This document shows, in pieces, positions 44,601-57,785 of a stretch of 64,000 nucleotides of DNA. Position 1 is the stretch's first letter. Every line of letters begins with the position of its first letter. Source of the stretch: Thinopyrum elongatum (taxonomy: Eukaryota; Streptophyta; Magnoliopsida; Poales; Poaceae); contig CM022301.1 in assembly GCA_011799875.1 (NCBI GenBank), positions 14,031,570-14,095,569 on the forward strand, given 5' to 3'. Under the pieces are notes generated by a model. That model did not search any database and was not told the DNA's origin. It saw only the letters and a list, made by a program, of their open reading frames with translations. A program made the translations under genes and the position numbers.

Positions 44601-47600
44601 TGCGACTGCCACCACGCTTCCACAAGCGTAGAGGGGCCCACGAAACACCTGGCGGCATTGCTACCCCCCAGGTACCCCGTCCCGTCTAACCCTGACACAG
44701 ACGACCGCGGATCTAGCCTTTGACTTTCGCAGGACGGGGTTTGACCGGTGGACCTTTCACGTGGTTGTCATAGCCCAGCCATAGCTACACCCCCAACAAC
44801 GTCCCGGCCCAACCCACCCTAAGATTCCCTCTGTGTTGGCCCGACGTGGCCTTTTCCCCCCTTCGGGACATGGCGGCAGCGACGCCCGTGAGGGTGGTAC
44901 AACCCGGAGCCGCGTGCCGGGTGCCTGCGCCTACCACCACGCTTCCACAAGCGTAAGAGGGCCCACCGCAACACTTGGCGGCATTGCTACCCCCCCAGGT
45001 ACCCCGTCCCGTCTAACCCTGACACAAACACGACCTCGGATCTAGCCCTTTGACTTTCGCAGGACGGGGTTTGACGGTTGGCCTTTTCACGTGGTTGTCA
45101 TAGCCCAGCCATAGCTACACCTCCCCCACACCGTCTTCAAAAAAAAAAAAAAAACCCCAGCTCCTGAGCTGCTGACACGTGGATGATCTTTGGTCCCGGT
45201 TGGTGTTACCAACCGGGACTAAAGGCCCTCCTGCCTGGGCTCGCCGCAGCGGCCACGTGGAGGCACATCTGTCCCGGTTCGTAAGCGAACCGGGACTAAA
45301 GGTGTTGGCCTTTAGTCCTGACCCTTTAGTCCCGGTTCCAGAACCGGGACAAATGGGCCTTTTTCTACTAGTGGATGTTTCGGTGGCATAGCTACACCCC
45401 GATTCCCCCTCTAACCAGATTCCCTCCGTGTCGACCGTTTCCCTCCTCCGTGAAACGGCGGCAGCGACGTCCGTGAGGGGGGCAATCGATATACCATTGG
45501 GGTATGTTTTTTGTTTAGATAAGGCGCATTTATGTTGTGAATAACCAAGATTCCCTGCGTGTCGGCCCGACATGGCCGTTTCCCCCTTCCAGGACATGGC
45601 GGCAGCGACGCCCGTGAGGGGGGGCACACCCCGGAGCCGCGTGTCGGGTGCCTGCACCTGCCACCACGCTTCCACAAGCGTAGGAGGGCCCACCGCAACA
45701 CCTGGCGGCATTGCTACCCCCCAGGTACCCCGTCCCGTCTAACCCTGACACAGACGACCGCCGGATCTAGCCCTTTGACTTTCGCCGGACGGGGTTTGGC
45801 CGGTGGACCTTTTCACGTGGTTGTCATAGCCCAGCCCATAGCTACACCTCCCAACACCGTCCCGGCCCAACCCACCCCAAGATTCCCTTCGTGTCGGCCC
45901 GACGTGGCCGTTTCCCCCCTCCCTTCGCAGGACGGGGTTTGATGGTGGACCTTTTCATGTGGTTGTCATAGACAGCCCATTAGCTTACACACCCCAACAC
46001 TGTCCCAGACCAAACCCACCCTAAGATTCCCTCCGTTCTGGCCCGACGTGGCCGTCCTCCTTCCCGCCTTCGGGACACGGCTGGCAGACGCGCCCGCCTT
46101 GAGGAGGGTACACCCCCCGGAGCGCGGCCGCGGGGTACCTGTGCCCTGCCACACTCATCCACAAGGCGTAGGCGGGCCCACCCAACACCCCTGGACGGCA
46201 ATCATTGCTACCGGTCCCAGGTGACCGTCCGTCTAACCCTGACACCAAAGACCACCGGACTAGCCCTTTGACTTTCGCAGGACGGGGTTTGAGCTGTTGG
46301 ACCTTTTTCACATGGTTGTCATAGCCCAGACCCATAGCTACACCTCCACCACCGTCCCGGCCCAACCCATCCCAAGATTCCCTCCGTGTCGGCCCGACGT
46401 GGCCGTTTCCCCATCCGGGACACGCGGGGCAGCGACGCCCGTGAGGGGGGCACACCCCGGAGCCGGTGTCGGCGGCCTGCGCCCGCCACCATGCTTCCAC
46501 AAGCGTAGATGGGCCCACCGCAACACCTGGCAGCATTGCTACCCCCCCAAGGTACCCCGCCCCATTCTAAACCCTGACACAGACGACCGCCGGATCTAGG
46601 CCCTTTGACTTTCGCGGATGGGTTTGGCCCGGGGACTTTTAATGTGGTTGTCATAGAACCCAGCCCATAGCTACACCTCCCACACCGTCCGCCCAACCCA
46701 TCCCAAGATTCCGTCCGTGTCGGCCCGACGTGGCCGTTTCCCCCCCCTACGAGACACCGGCGGCAGCGACGCCCGTGAGGGGGGCACACCCGGAGCCGTC
46801 CCGTGCCGGGTGCCTGCGCATCCACATGACTTCCACATGCGTAGGAGGGCCCACCGCAAACATGGCGGCATCATTGCTACACCCCCGGTACCCCGTCCCG
46901 TCTAACCCTGACACAGACGACCGCCGGATCTTGCCTTGACTTTCGCAGGACGGGGTTTGATGACCGGTGGACCTTTTCACGTGGTTGTCATAGCCCAGCC
47001 CATAGCTAACCTCCCAACAACCGTCCGGCCCCCCCCCCAAACCCCACCCTAAGATTCCATCCGTGTTGGCATGACGTGGGCCGTTTCCCCCCTCGAGACA
47101 GCGGCCAGCAAGCCGTGAGGGAGGTACACCCCGGAGCCGCTTGCCGGGCTGTCGCTGCCACCACGCTTCCACAAGCGTAGGAGGGCCCACCGCAACACCG
47201 GTCGGCATTGCTACCGCCCCAGGTACCCCGTCCGTCTAACCCTGACACAAACGACCGCTGGATCTGCCCTTTGACTTCGCAGACGGGGTTTGACCGTTGG
47301 GACCTGTTTCCCGTGGTTGTCATAGCACAGCCGATAGTCTCCACTCCCAACACCGTCCCAGCCCAACCCACCCCAAGATTCCCCCGTGTCGGCCCGACTT
47401 GACGTTTCCCTCCTCCGGGAAAACGGCGGCAAGCGACGCCCGGAGGGGGGCACACCCCGGAGCCGCGTGCCGGGTGTCCAGCGCACTACCACACGCTTCC
47501 ACAAGCGTAGGAGGGCCACCCGCAACACCTGGCGGCATTGCTACCCCCTAGGTACCACCGTCCCGTCTAACCCTGACACAGACGACCGCCGGATCTAGCC

Positions 47601-50600
47601 CTTTGACTTTCGGCGGACGGGGTGGCCCGGTGGACCTTTTTACGTGGTTGCCATAGCCCAGCCCATAGCTAACCTCCCAACACCGTCCCGGCCAACCATC
47701 CCAAGATTCCCTCCGTGTCGGTTGACGTGCCGTCCCCCCCCCCTCGGGAACTGGCGGCAGTGACGCCCGTGAGGGGGGCACCCACCCGGAGCCGCGGTGC
47801 CTGGTGCCTGCGTGCCACACGCTTCCACAGCGTAGGAGAGCCCACCGCAAAAAGACCTGGCGGCATGCTACCCCCCAGGTCTACCCCGTCCCGTCTAACC
47901 CTGACACAACGACCGCCGGATCTTCCCTTTCACTTCGCAGACGGGGTTTGTGCGTGGACCCTTTCCGTGGTTGTCATAGCCCAGCCCTAGCAACACCTCC
48001 AACACCGTCCCGCCGAACCCACCTAAGATTCCCTCCGTGTGGGCCGACTGGCCGTTTCCCCCCTCGGGACCGGCGGGCAGCGACGCCCGTGAGGGGGTAC
48101 ACACCGGAGCTCGCGTGCCGGGTGCCTCCGGCTGCCACACACGCTTCCACAAGCGTAGGAGGGCCACCACAATACCTGGCGGAATTGCTAACCCCAGGTA
48201 CCCGTCACGTGTCTAACCCTGACACCAAAACGACCGCCGGATCTAGCCCTTTGACTTTCGCAGGAGGGGTTTGACCGTTGGACCTTTCACGTGGTTGTCA
48301 TAGCCCAGCCCATAGCTACACCCTCGCAACACCGTCCCGGGCCTACCCACCCCAGATTCCCTCCGTGTCGGCCCGACGTGGCCGTTTCCCCTCTCCGGAC
48401 GGGCAGCAGCGACGCCCGTGAGGGGGGGCCACCACCCCGGAGCCGCGTGACGGGTGCCTGCCCTGCCAACACGCTTCCACAAGCGTAGGCGGCCCCACCG
48501 CAACACCTGTGGCATTGCTACCCCAGGTAACCCGTCCCCTAACCCGTGACCACAAACGACCCGGATCTAGCCCTTTGACTTTCGCAGGACGGGGTTTGGC
48601 CGGTGGACCTTTTTCACGTGGTTGTCATACCCAGCCATAGCTACACCTCCCAACACACGTCCCGGCCCAACCATCCCAAGATTCCCCCGGTGCGGCCCGA
48701 CGTGGCCGTTCCCCCCTCTAGGACACGGGCGGAGGCAGCGAGCCCTGTTAGGGGCCCACCCCGGAGCCGCGTGCCGGGTGCCTGCCTGCCACCACCGCTT
48801 CCACAAGCGTAGGTAGAGCCCACCCGCAAACACCTGGCGGCATTGCTACCCCAGCTCACCCCCTCCCGTCTAACGCTGACAAAGACGACCGCCGGACTAT
48901 GCCCTTTGACTTTTGCAGGACGGGGTTTGACCGGTGAACCTTTTCAACGTGGTTGTCCTAGCCAGCCCACAGACTATACACCTCCCACACCGTCCCGCCC
49001 AACCGACCACTAAGATTCCCTCCGTGATTGGCCCGACGTGGCCGTTTTCCCCCCTTCGGGAACGACCGGCAGCGGACGCCCGAAGACGGGGGGCTACACC
49101 CCGAGCCGACGTTCCGGGTGCTGCGCCTGCCACCACGCTTCCACAAGCGTAGGAGGCCCACCGCAAAACATTGCGGCAGTTGCTACCCCCAGGGTACCTC
49201 ATCCCGTCTAACCCTGACACAACGACCGCGCGGATCTAGCCTTTGACTTTGCAGGACGGGGTTGCACCGTTGGACCTTTCACGTGGGTGTCATAGCCCAG
49301 CCCATATACTAGACCTCCCAACACCTTCCCGGCACAACCCACCCCAATATTCCCTCCGTGTCGGCCCGACGTGGTCATTCCCCTCCGAGAAACGGCGGCA
49401 GCGACGCCGTGAGGGGGGCCACACCCCGGAGACGCGTGTCGGGTGCAGGCGCCTACCACCATGTTCCACAAGCTGTAGGAGGGCCCACCGCAACCACTGG
49501 CGGCATTGCTACCCCCAGGTACCGTCCCGTCTAACCCTGACACAGACGACCGCACGGATCTAGCCTTTGACCTTTCGCCGGACGGGTTTTGTCGGTGGAC
49601 CTTTTCAATGTGGTTGCTAGCCCAGACCCATAGCTAACAACTCCCAACACCGTTCCCGGCCCAACCCAACCAAGATTCCTCGTGGTCGGCCCGACAGTGG
49701 CCGTTTTTCCCCCCTCCGGACACCGCGCAGCGACGGAGTGGGGAGGCACACCCCCGGAGTCGCGGGTGCGGGTGCTATGATCCTGACCACCCATGTTCCA
49801 CAAGCGTAGGATGGGGGACAACGCAACAGCTTGCGGCATTGCTACACCCCCCGTTACCATCGTCCCGTCTAACCCTGACAAAGACGACCGCCGGATCTAG
49901 CCTGACTTTCGCAGGACGGGGTTGACGTGACCTTCACGTGGTGTCTTAGCCCAGCCCAAGCTACACCTCCCAACACCGTCACGCCCAACCCACCCTAAGA
50001 TTCCCCCGTGTGGACACGAATGAGGGTTTCCCTTAGGGAACGGCGGCACCGAACGCCGTGCGGGGGGTACACCCCAGAGCCGCTGCCGGGTGCCTACGCC
50101 TGCCACCGCGTCCACAAGCGTAAGAGGGCCCACCGAACACACCTGACGCATTGCTACCCCCCCAGTACCCCGACCCATCTAACCCTGACACAAATGAACG
50201 CTGGATCTAGCCCTTTGACTTTGCAGGACGGGGTTTGACGTGGACTTTTTCACGTCGTTGTCATAGCCGAGCCCATAGCTTACACCTCCCAACACCATCC
50301 CGGCCCCAACCCACCCAAATTCACTCCGTGTTCGGCCCGCGTGGCCGTTTCCCCCCTCCGGGACAGTCGGCAGAGGACGCCGTGAGGGGGGGACACCTCG
50401 GAGCCAGTGTGCCGTGGCCTGGCGCCTTGCCACCATGCTTCCACAAAGTGTAGGAGGGGCCCACCGCAAACAACTGGCTGCTTGCTACCCCCCAGGATAC
50501 CCCGTCCCGTCTAACCTGCACAGAGAACCGCCGGATCTTGCCCTTTGACCTTTCGCAGGACGGGGTTTTGACGGGGACCTTTCACGTGGTTGTCATATGC

Positions 50601-53600
50601 CCTGCCCTAGCTACAACTCCCAACCAACGCACGCCAAACCCACTCCGAAGATTCCCTCCGTCGGCCGACGTGGCCGTTTCCCCCCTCCGGGACACGGCGG
50701 CAGCGACGCCGTGAGGGGGGCACCCCCCGGAGCTCGTGCGGGTGCCTGCGCCCGCCCCATGCTTCACAAGGTAGGAGGGCCACCGCAAACAACTGGCGGC
50801 ATTGCTACCCCCAGGTTACCCCGTCAGTCACCCTGACACAACGACCGCCGGATCTAGCCCTTTGACTTTTGCAGGACGGGGTTTGACCGGTGGACCTTTT
50901 CACGTGGTTGTTCATAGCCCAGCCCATAGCTACAACCCCAACACCCGTCCCGGCCCAACCACCAAGATTCCTCCGTGTGGCCCGAGTGGCCGTTTCCCCC
51001 TTCGGGACACGAGCCGGCCAGCACGCCGTGAGGGGGGGTACACCCCGGGCCGCGTGCCGGGTGCTGCGCCTGCCACCACGCTTCCCAAGCGTAGGAGGGC
51101 CCACCGCAACACCTGGCGGCATTGCACCCCCAGGTACCCCGTCCGTCTAACCCTGACACAAACGACGCCGGATCTAGCCCTTTGACTTTCGCAGGACGGG
51201 GTTTGAAGGTTGGACCTTTTCAGTGGTTGTCATAGCCCAGCCCATAGCTCACACCTCAACACCGTCCCGCCCACACCCACCCCAAGATTCCTCCGTGTCG
51301 GCCGACGTTGACCGTTTCCCCCTCCGGGAAACCGTCGGCACGAGCACGCTTGTGAGGGGGGGCACACCCCGGAGCCTGCGGCCGTGGTGCCTGCGCCTAC
51401 CACCACGCTTCCACAAGGACGGGGGCCAACTGCAACACCTGGCGGCATTGCTACCCCCAGGTTACCCCGTCCCGTCTAACCCTGACACAGACGACACGCC
51501 GGATCTAGCCTTTGACTTTCGCCGGACGGGTTTGCCGGTGGACCTTTTCACGTGGTGTCATAGCCCAGCCCATAGCTACACCTCCAGCACTGTCCCGGCC
51601 CAACCCATCCCAAGATTCCCTCCGTGTCGTCCGAGTGGCCGTTTCCCCCCCCCCTCCGGACACGGGGGCAGCGACTCCAGTTGAGGGGGTGCACACCCCG
51701 AGCCGCGTGCCCGGTGCCTGCGCTGCCACCACGCTTCCACTAGCGTAGGAGGGCCCACCGCAATAGCTGGCGGCATTGCTACCCCCCAGGTACCACCGTC
51801 TGTCTAACCCTGACACAGACGACCGCGGATTCTGCCTTTCACTTTCGCAGGACGGGGTTTTTGACCGGGGACCTTTTCACGTGGTTGTCATAGCCCAGCC
51901 ATAGCATCAAACCTCCCAACACCGTCCGCCAAGACCACCACTAAGATTCCCTCCGTGTGGCGACGTGGCCGTTTCCCCCCTTCGGGACATGGCGGCAGCG
52001 ATGCCCGTGGGGGGGGTACACCCCGGAGCCGCGTGCGGTTGCGGCTGCCACCAGCGTTCCACAAGCGTTAGGAGGGCCCACCCCACACAATACTGGCGGC
52101 ATTGCCACCCCCCAGGTACCCCGTCCATCTACCCTGACACAAAACGACCGGGATCTAGCCCTTTGACTTTCGCAGGACGGGGTTTGACCGTTGGACTTTT
52201 GAGTGGTTGTCATAGCCCAGCCCATAGCTACACCTCCAACACCGTCCCGGCCCAACCCACCCCAAGATTCCCTCCGTGTCGGCCGACGTGGCCGTCGTTT
52301 CCCCCCTCCGGGACACGGCGGGCAGCGACGCCGTTAGGGGGGGCACACCCCGGAGCCGCGTGCCGGGGGTGCTGCACAGCCACAAAGCTTCCACAAGCGT
52401 AGGAGGGCCCACGCAACACCTGGTGGCATTGCTACCCCCCAGGACCCCGTCCCGTCTAACCCTGACACAAACGACCGCCGGATCTAGACCTTTGACTTTC
52501 GCGCGGACAGGGTTTGGCCGTGGACCTTTCACGTGGTTGTCATAGCCCAGCCCATAGCTACACCTCCCAACACTGTCCCGCCCAACCCATCCAAGATTCC
52601 CTCGGTGTCGGCCGACGTGGCCGTTTCCCCCTCCGGGACAAGGCGGCAGCGACGCCCGTGAGGGGGGCCACCCCGGAGCCTCGTGCCGGGTGCCTCGCTG
52701 CCACCATGCTCCACAAGCGTAGGAGGGCCCACCGCAACAAACTGCGGCATTGCTACCCCCCAGGTACCCCGTCCCGTCTAACCCTGACACAAAAAGACCG
52801 CCGGATCTAGCCCTTTGACTTTCGCAGGACGGGGTTTGACCGGTGGACCTTTTCACGTGGTTGTCATAGCCCAGCCCATAGCTACACCTCCCAACACCGT
52901 CCCGGCCCAACCCATCCAAGATTCCCTCCGGGTCGCCCGACGTGGCCGTTTCCCCCCCCCCCTCCGCGGACACGGCCGGGGCCAGCGACGCCCGTGAGGG
53001 GGGCACACCCGGAGCCTCGTGCCGGGTGCCTGCCTGCCACCATGCTTCCACAAGCGTAGGAGGGCCCACACGCAACAACTGGCGGCATTGACTACCCCCA
53101 GGTACCCCGTCCCGTCTACCCTGACACAGACGACGCCGGATTTGCCCTTTGACTTTCGCAGGACGGGGTTTGGACGGTGGACCCTTTTCACGTGGTTGTC
53201 ATAGCAGCCCATAGCTACACCTCCCAACACCGTCCCGGCCCGAACCCACCCTAGATTCCCTCCGTGTTGGCCCGAAGTGGCCGTTTCCCCCCTGGGACCA
53301 AAGCGGCAAGCACGATGAGGGGGGTAACCCGGAGCCGCGTGCTCGGTTGCCTGCGCCGCCACCACGTTCCACAAGCGTAGAGGGCCCACCGAAAACCTGG
53401 CGGCATTGCCTCCACCACCCCAGGTACCCCGTCCCGTCTAACCTGACACAAACGACCGCGGATCTAGCCCTTGATTTCGCAGGACGGGGTTTGACGTTGG
53501 ACCTTTTCAGGGTGGTTGTCATAGCCCAGCCCTAGCTACACCATCCCAACACCGTCCAGCCCAACCCACCCAAGATTCCCTCCGTGTCGGCCCGACTTGA

Positions 53601-55615
53601 AGTTTCCCTCTCGGGAAACGGTCGGCAGCGACGCTCTGTGGGGGGGGCACACCTCGGAGCCGCGTGCCGGTGCCTGCGCCTACCACCACGCTTCCACAGC
53701 GTAGGAGGGCCACAAGCACACCTGGCGGCATTGCTACCCCAGGTACCCCGTGTCAACCCTGACACAGACGACGCCGGATCTAGCCCTTTGACTTTCGCCG
53801 GACGGGTTTGGCCGGTGGAACCTTTTCACGTGGTGTGTCATAGCCCAGCCCATAGCACACCTCCCAGCACTGTCCCGGCCCAACCCATCCCAAGATTCCT
53901 CGTGGTCGGCCGACGTGGCGTTCCCCCCCCCTCCGGGACACGGCGTGGCAGCGACCCCGTGAGGGGGCACACCCCGAAGCCGCGTGCGGGTGCCTGCGCC
54001 TGCCACCTCTTCCACAAGTTAGGAGGGCCCACGCAATATGGCGGCATTGCTACCCCCCAGGTACCCGTCCCGTCTAACCCTGACACACAGCGACCGCCGG
54101 ATCTTGCCCTTTCACTTTCGCAGGACGGGTTTGACCGGTGGACCTTTCACAGTGGTTGTCATAGCCCAGCCATAAGCTACACCACCAGCACTGTCCCGGC
54201 CCAAACCATCCCAAGATTCCCTCGTGTCGGTCAGCGTGGCCGTTCCCCCCCCCCTCCGGGACACGGCGGCAGCGAGACTCCGTGAGGGGGCCACACCCCG
54301 AAGCCGCGTGCCGGGTGCCTGCGCTGCCACCACTGCTTCCACAAGCGTAGGAGGGCCCACCGCAAGCTGGACGCATTGCTACCCCCCAGGTACCCCGTCC
54401 CGTCTAACCCTGACCAAGACGACGCCGGATCTTGCCTTTCACTTTCGCAGGACGGGGTTTGACCGGTGGACCTTTTCACGTGGTTGTAACAGCCAGCCAT
54501 AGTTACACCTCCCACCACCGTGTCCCGCCGAACCCACCAAAGTTCCTCGTGGTATGGCACGACGTGGCCGTTTCCCCCTTCGGGACATGGCGCGGCAGCG
54601 ATGCCCGTGAGGGGGGTACACCCCGGAGCCGCGTGCCGGGTGCCTGCGGCTGCCACCACGTCCACAGCGTAGGAGGGCCCACACAATACCTGGCGGCATT
54701 GCCACCCCCCAGGTACCCCGTCCCATCTAACCCTGACACTAACGACCGCCGGACTAGCCCACTTGACTTTGCAGGACGGGGTTTGACGTTGGACCTTTTC
54801 ACTGGTTGTCATAGCCCAGCCCATAGCTACACCTCGCAACAACCGTCCCGGCCCAACCCACCCCAAGATTCCCTCGTGTCGGCCGACGGGGCCGTTCCTC
54901 GGGACACGGGGCGCGGACGCCCATTTAGGGGGGGCACACTCCGGAGCCGCGTGAGGGTGCCTGCACTGCCACCAGCTCCACAAGCGTAGGGGGCCCACCG
55001 CAACACCTGGTGGCATTGCTACCCCCCAGGTACCCAGTCCCGTCTAACCTTGAAACAAACGACCCCGGATCTAGCCCTTCGACTCTTTCGCCGGACGGGG
55101 TTTGGCGGTGGACCTTTTCACGTGGTTGTCATAGCCCAGCCCATAGCCACACCTCCCAACACCGTCCCGGCCGAACCCACCCTAAGATTCCCTCCGTGTT
55201 GGCCCGAAGTGGCCGTTTCCCCCCTTCGGGACATGGCGGCAGCGACGCCCGTGAGGGGGGTACACCCTGGAGCCGCGTGCCTGGTGCCTGCGGCTGCCAC
55301 CATGCTTCCACAAGCGTAGGAGGGCCCACCACAATACCTGGCGGCATTGCTACCCCCCAGGTACGACGTCCTGTCTAACCCTAACACAAACTACCGCCGG
55401 ATCTAGCCCTTTGACTTTCGCAGGACGGGGTTTGACCGTTGGACCTTTTCAAGTGGTTGTCATAGCCCAGCCCATAGCTACACCTCGGAACACCATCCCG
55501 GCCCAATCCACCCAAAGATTCCCTCCGTGTCGGCCCGACGTGGCCGTTTCCCCCCTTCGGGACACGGCGGCAGCGACGCCCGTGAGGGGGGGCACACCCC
55601 GGAGCCGCGTGCCGG
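41664..55615 (+). repeat. GC-rich satellite array, about 330-bp monomer, trimeric higher-order repeat
   Basis: About 42 monomers can be counted from the 'ctttgactttcgc' anchor: 41761, 42090, 42413, 42743, 43075, 43406, 43736, 44069, 44399, 44718 and onward to 55410. Three variants alternate. A has 'gcaggacgg', 'gaccgg', 'caccctaag', 'gttggcc' and 'gtacacc'. B has 'gaccgttgg', 'caccccaag' and 'gtcggcc'. C has 'gccggacgg', 'ggccgg' and 'cccatcc'. The A-B-C order gives a period of 982-993 bp and can be followed through most of the array. No coding role; long frames on both strands are by-products. The family was not recognised. The array is interrupted by a CACTA piece (45136-45373) and cut at 55616 by a Copia element. 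Confidence 0.95.
45136..45373 (-). mobile_element. CACTA terminal fragment inside the satellite
   Basis: The insertion has inverted 'agtcccggtt/aaccgggact' repeats and ends 'ctttttctactagtg' at 45373, the inverse of a CACTA terminus (cactagtagaaaaa) almost identical to that at 8930. Its left end is missing and starts with an A run. Right of it (45374-45540) lies a scrambled piece of satellite ('agattccctccgtgtcgacc') and about 50 bp of unrelated DNA before the monomers resume. Confidence 0.75.
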
Positions 55616-57785
55616 TGTATGGTAACGCAGCAGAAAACAAAAATTTTCCACCCTACGCACCAGCCCAGGACCACTATGGAGACTGCATACAAGGTTTGAT
55701 CATTTTCGTTACCGACTCGTAGCGCAGCGGAAGTAGAGTCGATGACGATCGGCGGTGCAGATCCCCGCAGCTAGGATTTACAACCTCCCAACCGCGAGGA
55801 TGTATACCCTCGTCTTCCCTTCGGACAGCCCTCCGGGAGGCCGTCGAACAGTCCACCGGACGATGTGGCGGACAGCCCTTCGGGAGGACCTTCAAAACCC
55901 GAACGGTCACTCGGACAGCCCTTCGGGAGGACTCACAGAACTCGGACCGTCACTTGGACAGCCCTTCGGGAGGCACTCTCGAACAGCCCCTCGGGCACTA
56001 AGATCGAAACTACGACCTCTCTACAGAGTTGCACACATACGGTGTCACCTATCCGGCAGGGCTTCGCCGTCCAGAACTAGTTCCTGCCGGAACCCAGACA
56101 GCCTTTCGGCTCTACGAAACTCTTTTCGTGGGAGGGAGAGAGAAGCCAGATAACATCTTGGCATGTGTATGAGAGCAAGGGATGGGGAGAATGGCAGCCC
56201 CTTCTCCTCCTTTTATAGGCCAAGGCAAGGGGTGGGGTGGGATGTTGAAATACCAAAATACCCAAGCTTCATGTCACACATGAAAGGGCATAATGGTAAC
56301 ACAAGGGGGGCACCAAGGGGACACCACCATGGCAGCCCTTGGGCCGGCCCACACCTTGTCTCCCCATGGGGGGGCCCCCCCAACAAGCCACCAACATGTC
56401 TCCATGAAACATGCATGCTCCCTAGACAAAAAGGCACCAAACATGCAACCCCCGATTCGTGGGATCTTGTCCCCTCGCGCTGAGACAAGATGTTTTCCGC
56501 GAAACTTTTTCTGAAAAATTCCAGAAGGTCCCAGAACATTTCCGGCACCCTCTAAAATTATTCTGGGCATGATCCGAAACATTTTCAGAGTGGTGGTTTT
56601 CATCAGCGGAAAGCATTAACAGCGGTTACGGCAGTTTCGGAACATTTCCGGTTTTTCTCTCCGAAAATTCCCAGAAGTTCCCAGACCAATTCTGGCATCC
56701 TCTGAAAATTTCCAGGCGGTGCCGAAACCCTTTTTGACCAAATAATATATTCCGAAACAACTTTTCGGTTTTACCGAAACTCTTTCGGTGTTCTCTCTCT
56801 CGGAACTCTTCCGTTGTCTCCGAAACATTTTCGGTGACTTTCTCTCAGACTCCCTGTCTAGCGTTCAACAGATAGATGACCCTTAAGCGTGTGACCCTAT
56901 AGGTTTGGTGAAGTATAGACATGACCGGAACACTTTCCGATCAATGATCAGCATCGGAGCCGTGGACACCCATATTGACCCCTATACCCACACGAATGAA
57001 TATTCGAGTGAACCTCCAGTTGCCGTGTGCTATTCCTGTTGCTTCGCGATATGTTACAAATACCCGAGGTGAGACATGTTGGCATTCCCGTGGATCAACA
57101 ACTTGTCCACTATGCTAGTTACCTCGTTACCGGTATTGTTCTCTTTTCTCGTTACCGTGTTCCGGCATCCCCGTGATCAAATCACAAAGTGTCTGGCCAG
57201 ACGATGATGGATACCGTACCACCGAGAGGGCCCAGAGATATCTCTCCATCGTTGGAGGAGCAAATCCCAATCTTGAGCTATCAAGTTACTTGACATACTT
57301 TCCCATGAACCCGTAAGCCGCCGTAATAGCCATCCAGTTACGGATGACGTTTAACAAACCCCAAAGTTCATGAATCAAGCATGAAGAAACTCGATACTCT
57401 CATGGTCTGAGGAATTATGCAAACGTTAACCATCTCTGTGTTATTAACCATTAACTTGTGACGAATGAATCTCATAGAATAACATCAATCGGGTCGATTC
57501 AACACAAATGTTCTTCTAACATTGTGCCCTCAAAGTTGCTGGCATAGACATGCCCATGATTGGGAAAACATAATCATCATGCAACACTTGAGCTAGTCTT
57601 AGAGGCATGACTAGGAATACATTTTACCGTTTATTATTCCACACGTGCACATGGGTTTTCCCCAGAGCCTTTATGGATATACGGGCTCGGGAACCACAAC
57701 AGTTATAGCATGGAACATAAACATAATAATGAGCATGGAGATAAATAATAACATTTATTATTGCCTCTAGGGCATATCTCCTACA
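55616..57785 (-). repeat. 3' LTR of the second Copia copy
   Basis: It starts 'tgtatggtaacgcagcag' and ends 'gggcatatctcctaca' on the plus strand and is 2170 bp long. The inverted TATA box 'ttttata' is at 56211-56217. It is directly followed by the inverted polypurine tract (57786-57796). Confidence 0.9.

Noticed and set aside
52155..53078. 307-residue open frame on the minus strand (and 53584-54285 plus, 54231-55016 minus)
   Set aside because: It lies wholly in the satellite. Its length results from GC-rich repeats with few stops, and it crosses several monomers and single-base indels. No protein domain is seen.
41700..55400. Telomere-like 'ctaaccctga' within every monomer
   Set aside because: Only one partial telomere unit per monomer, never tandem. 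Not an interstitial telomere.
41664..55615. CRISPR-like or minisatellite gene array
   Set aside because: Units are about 330 bp with no spacer structure. This is a eukaryotic satellite.
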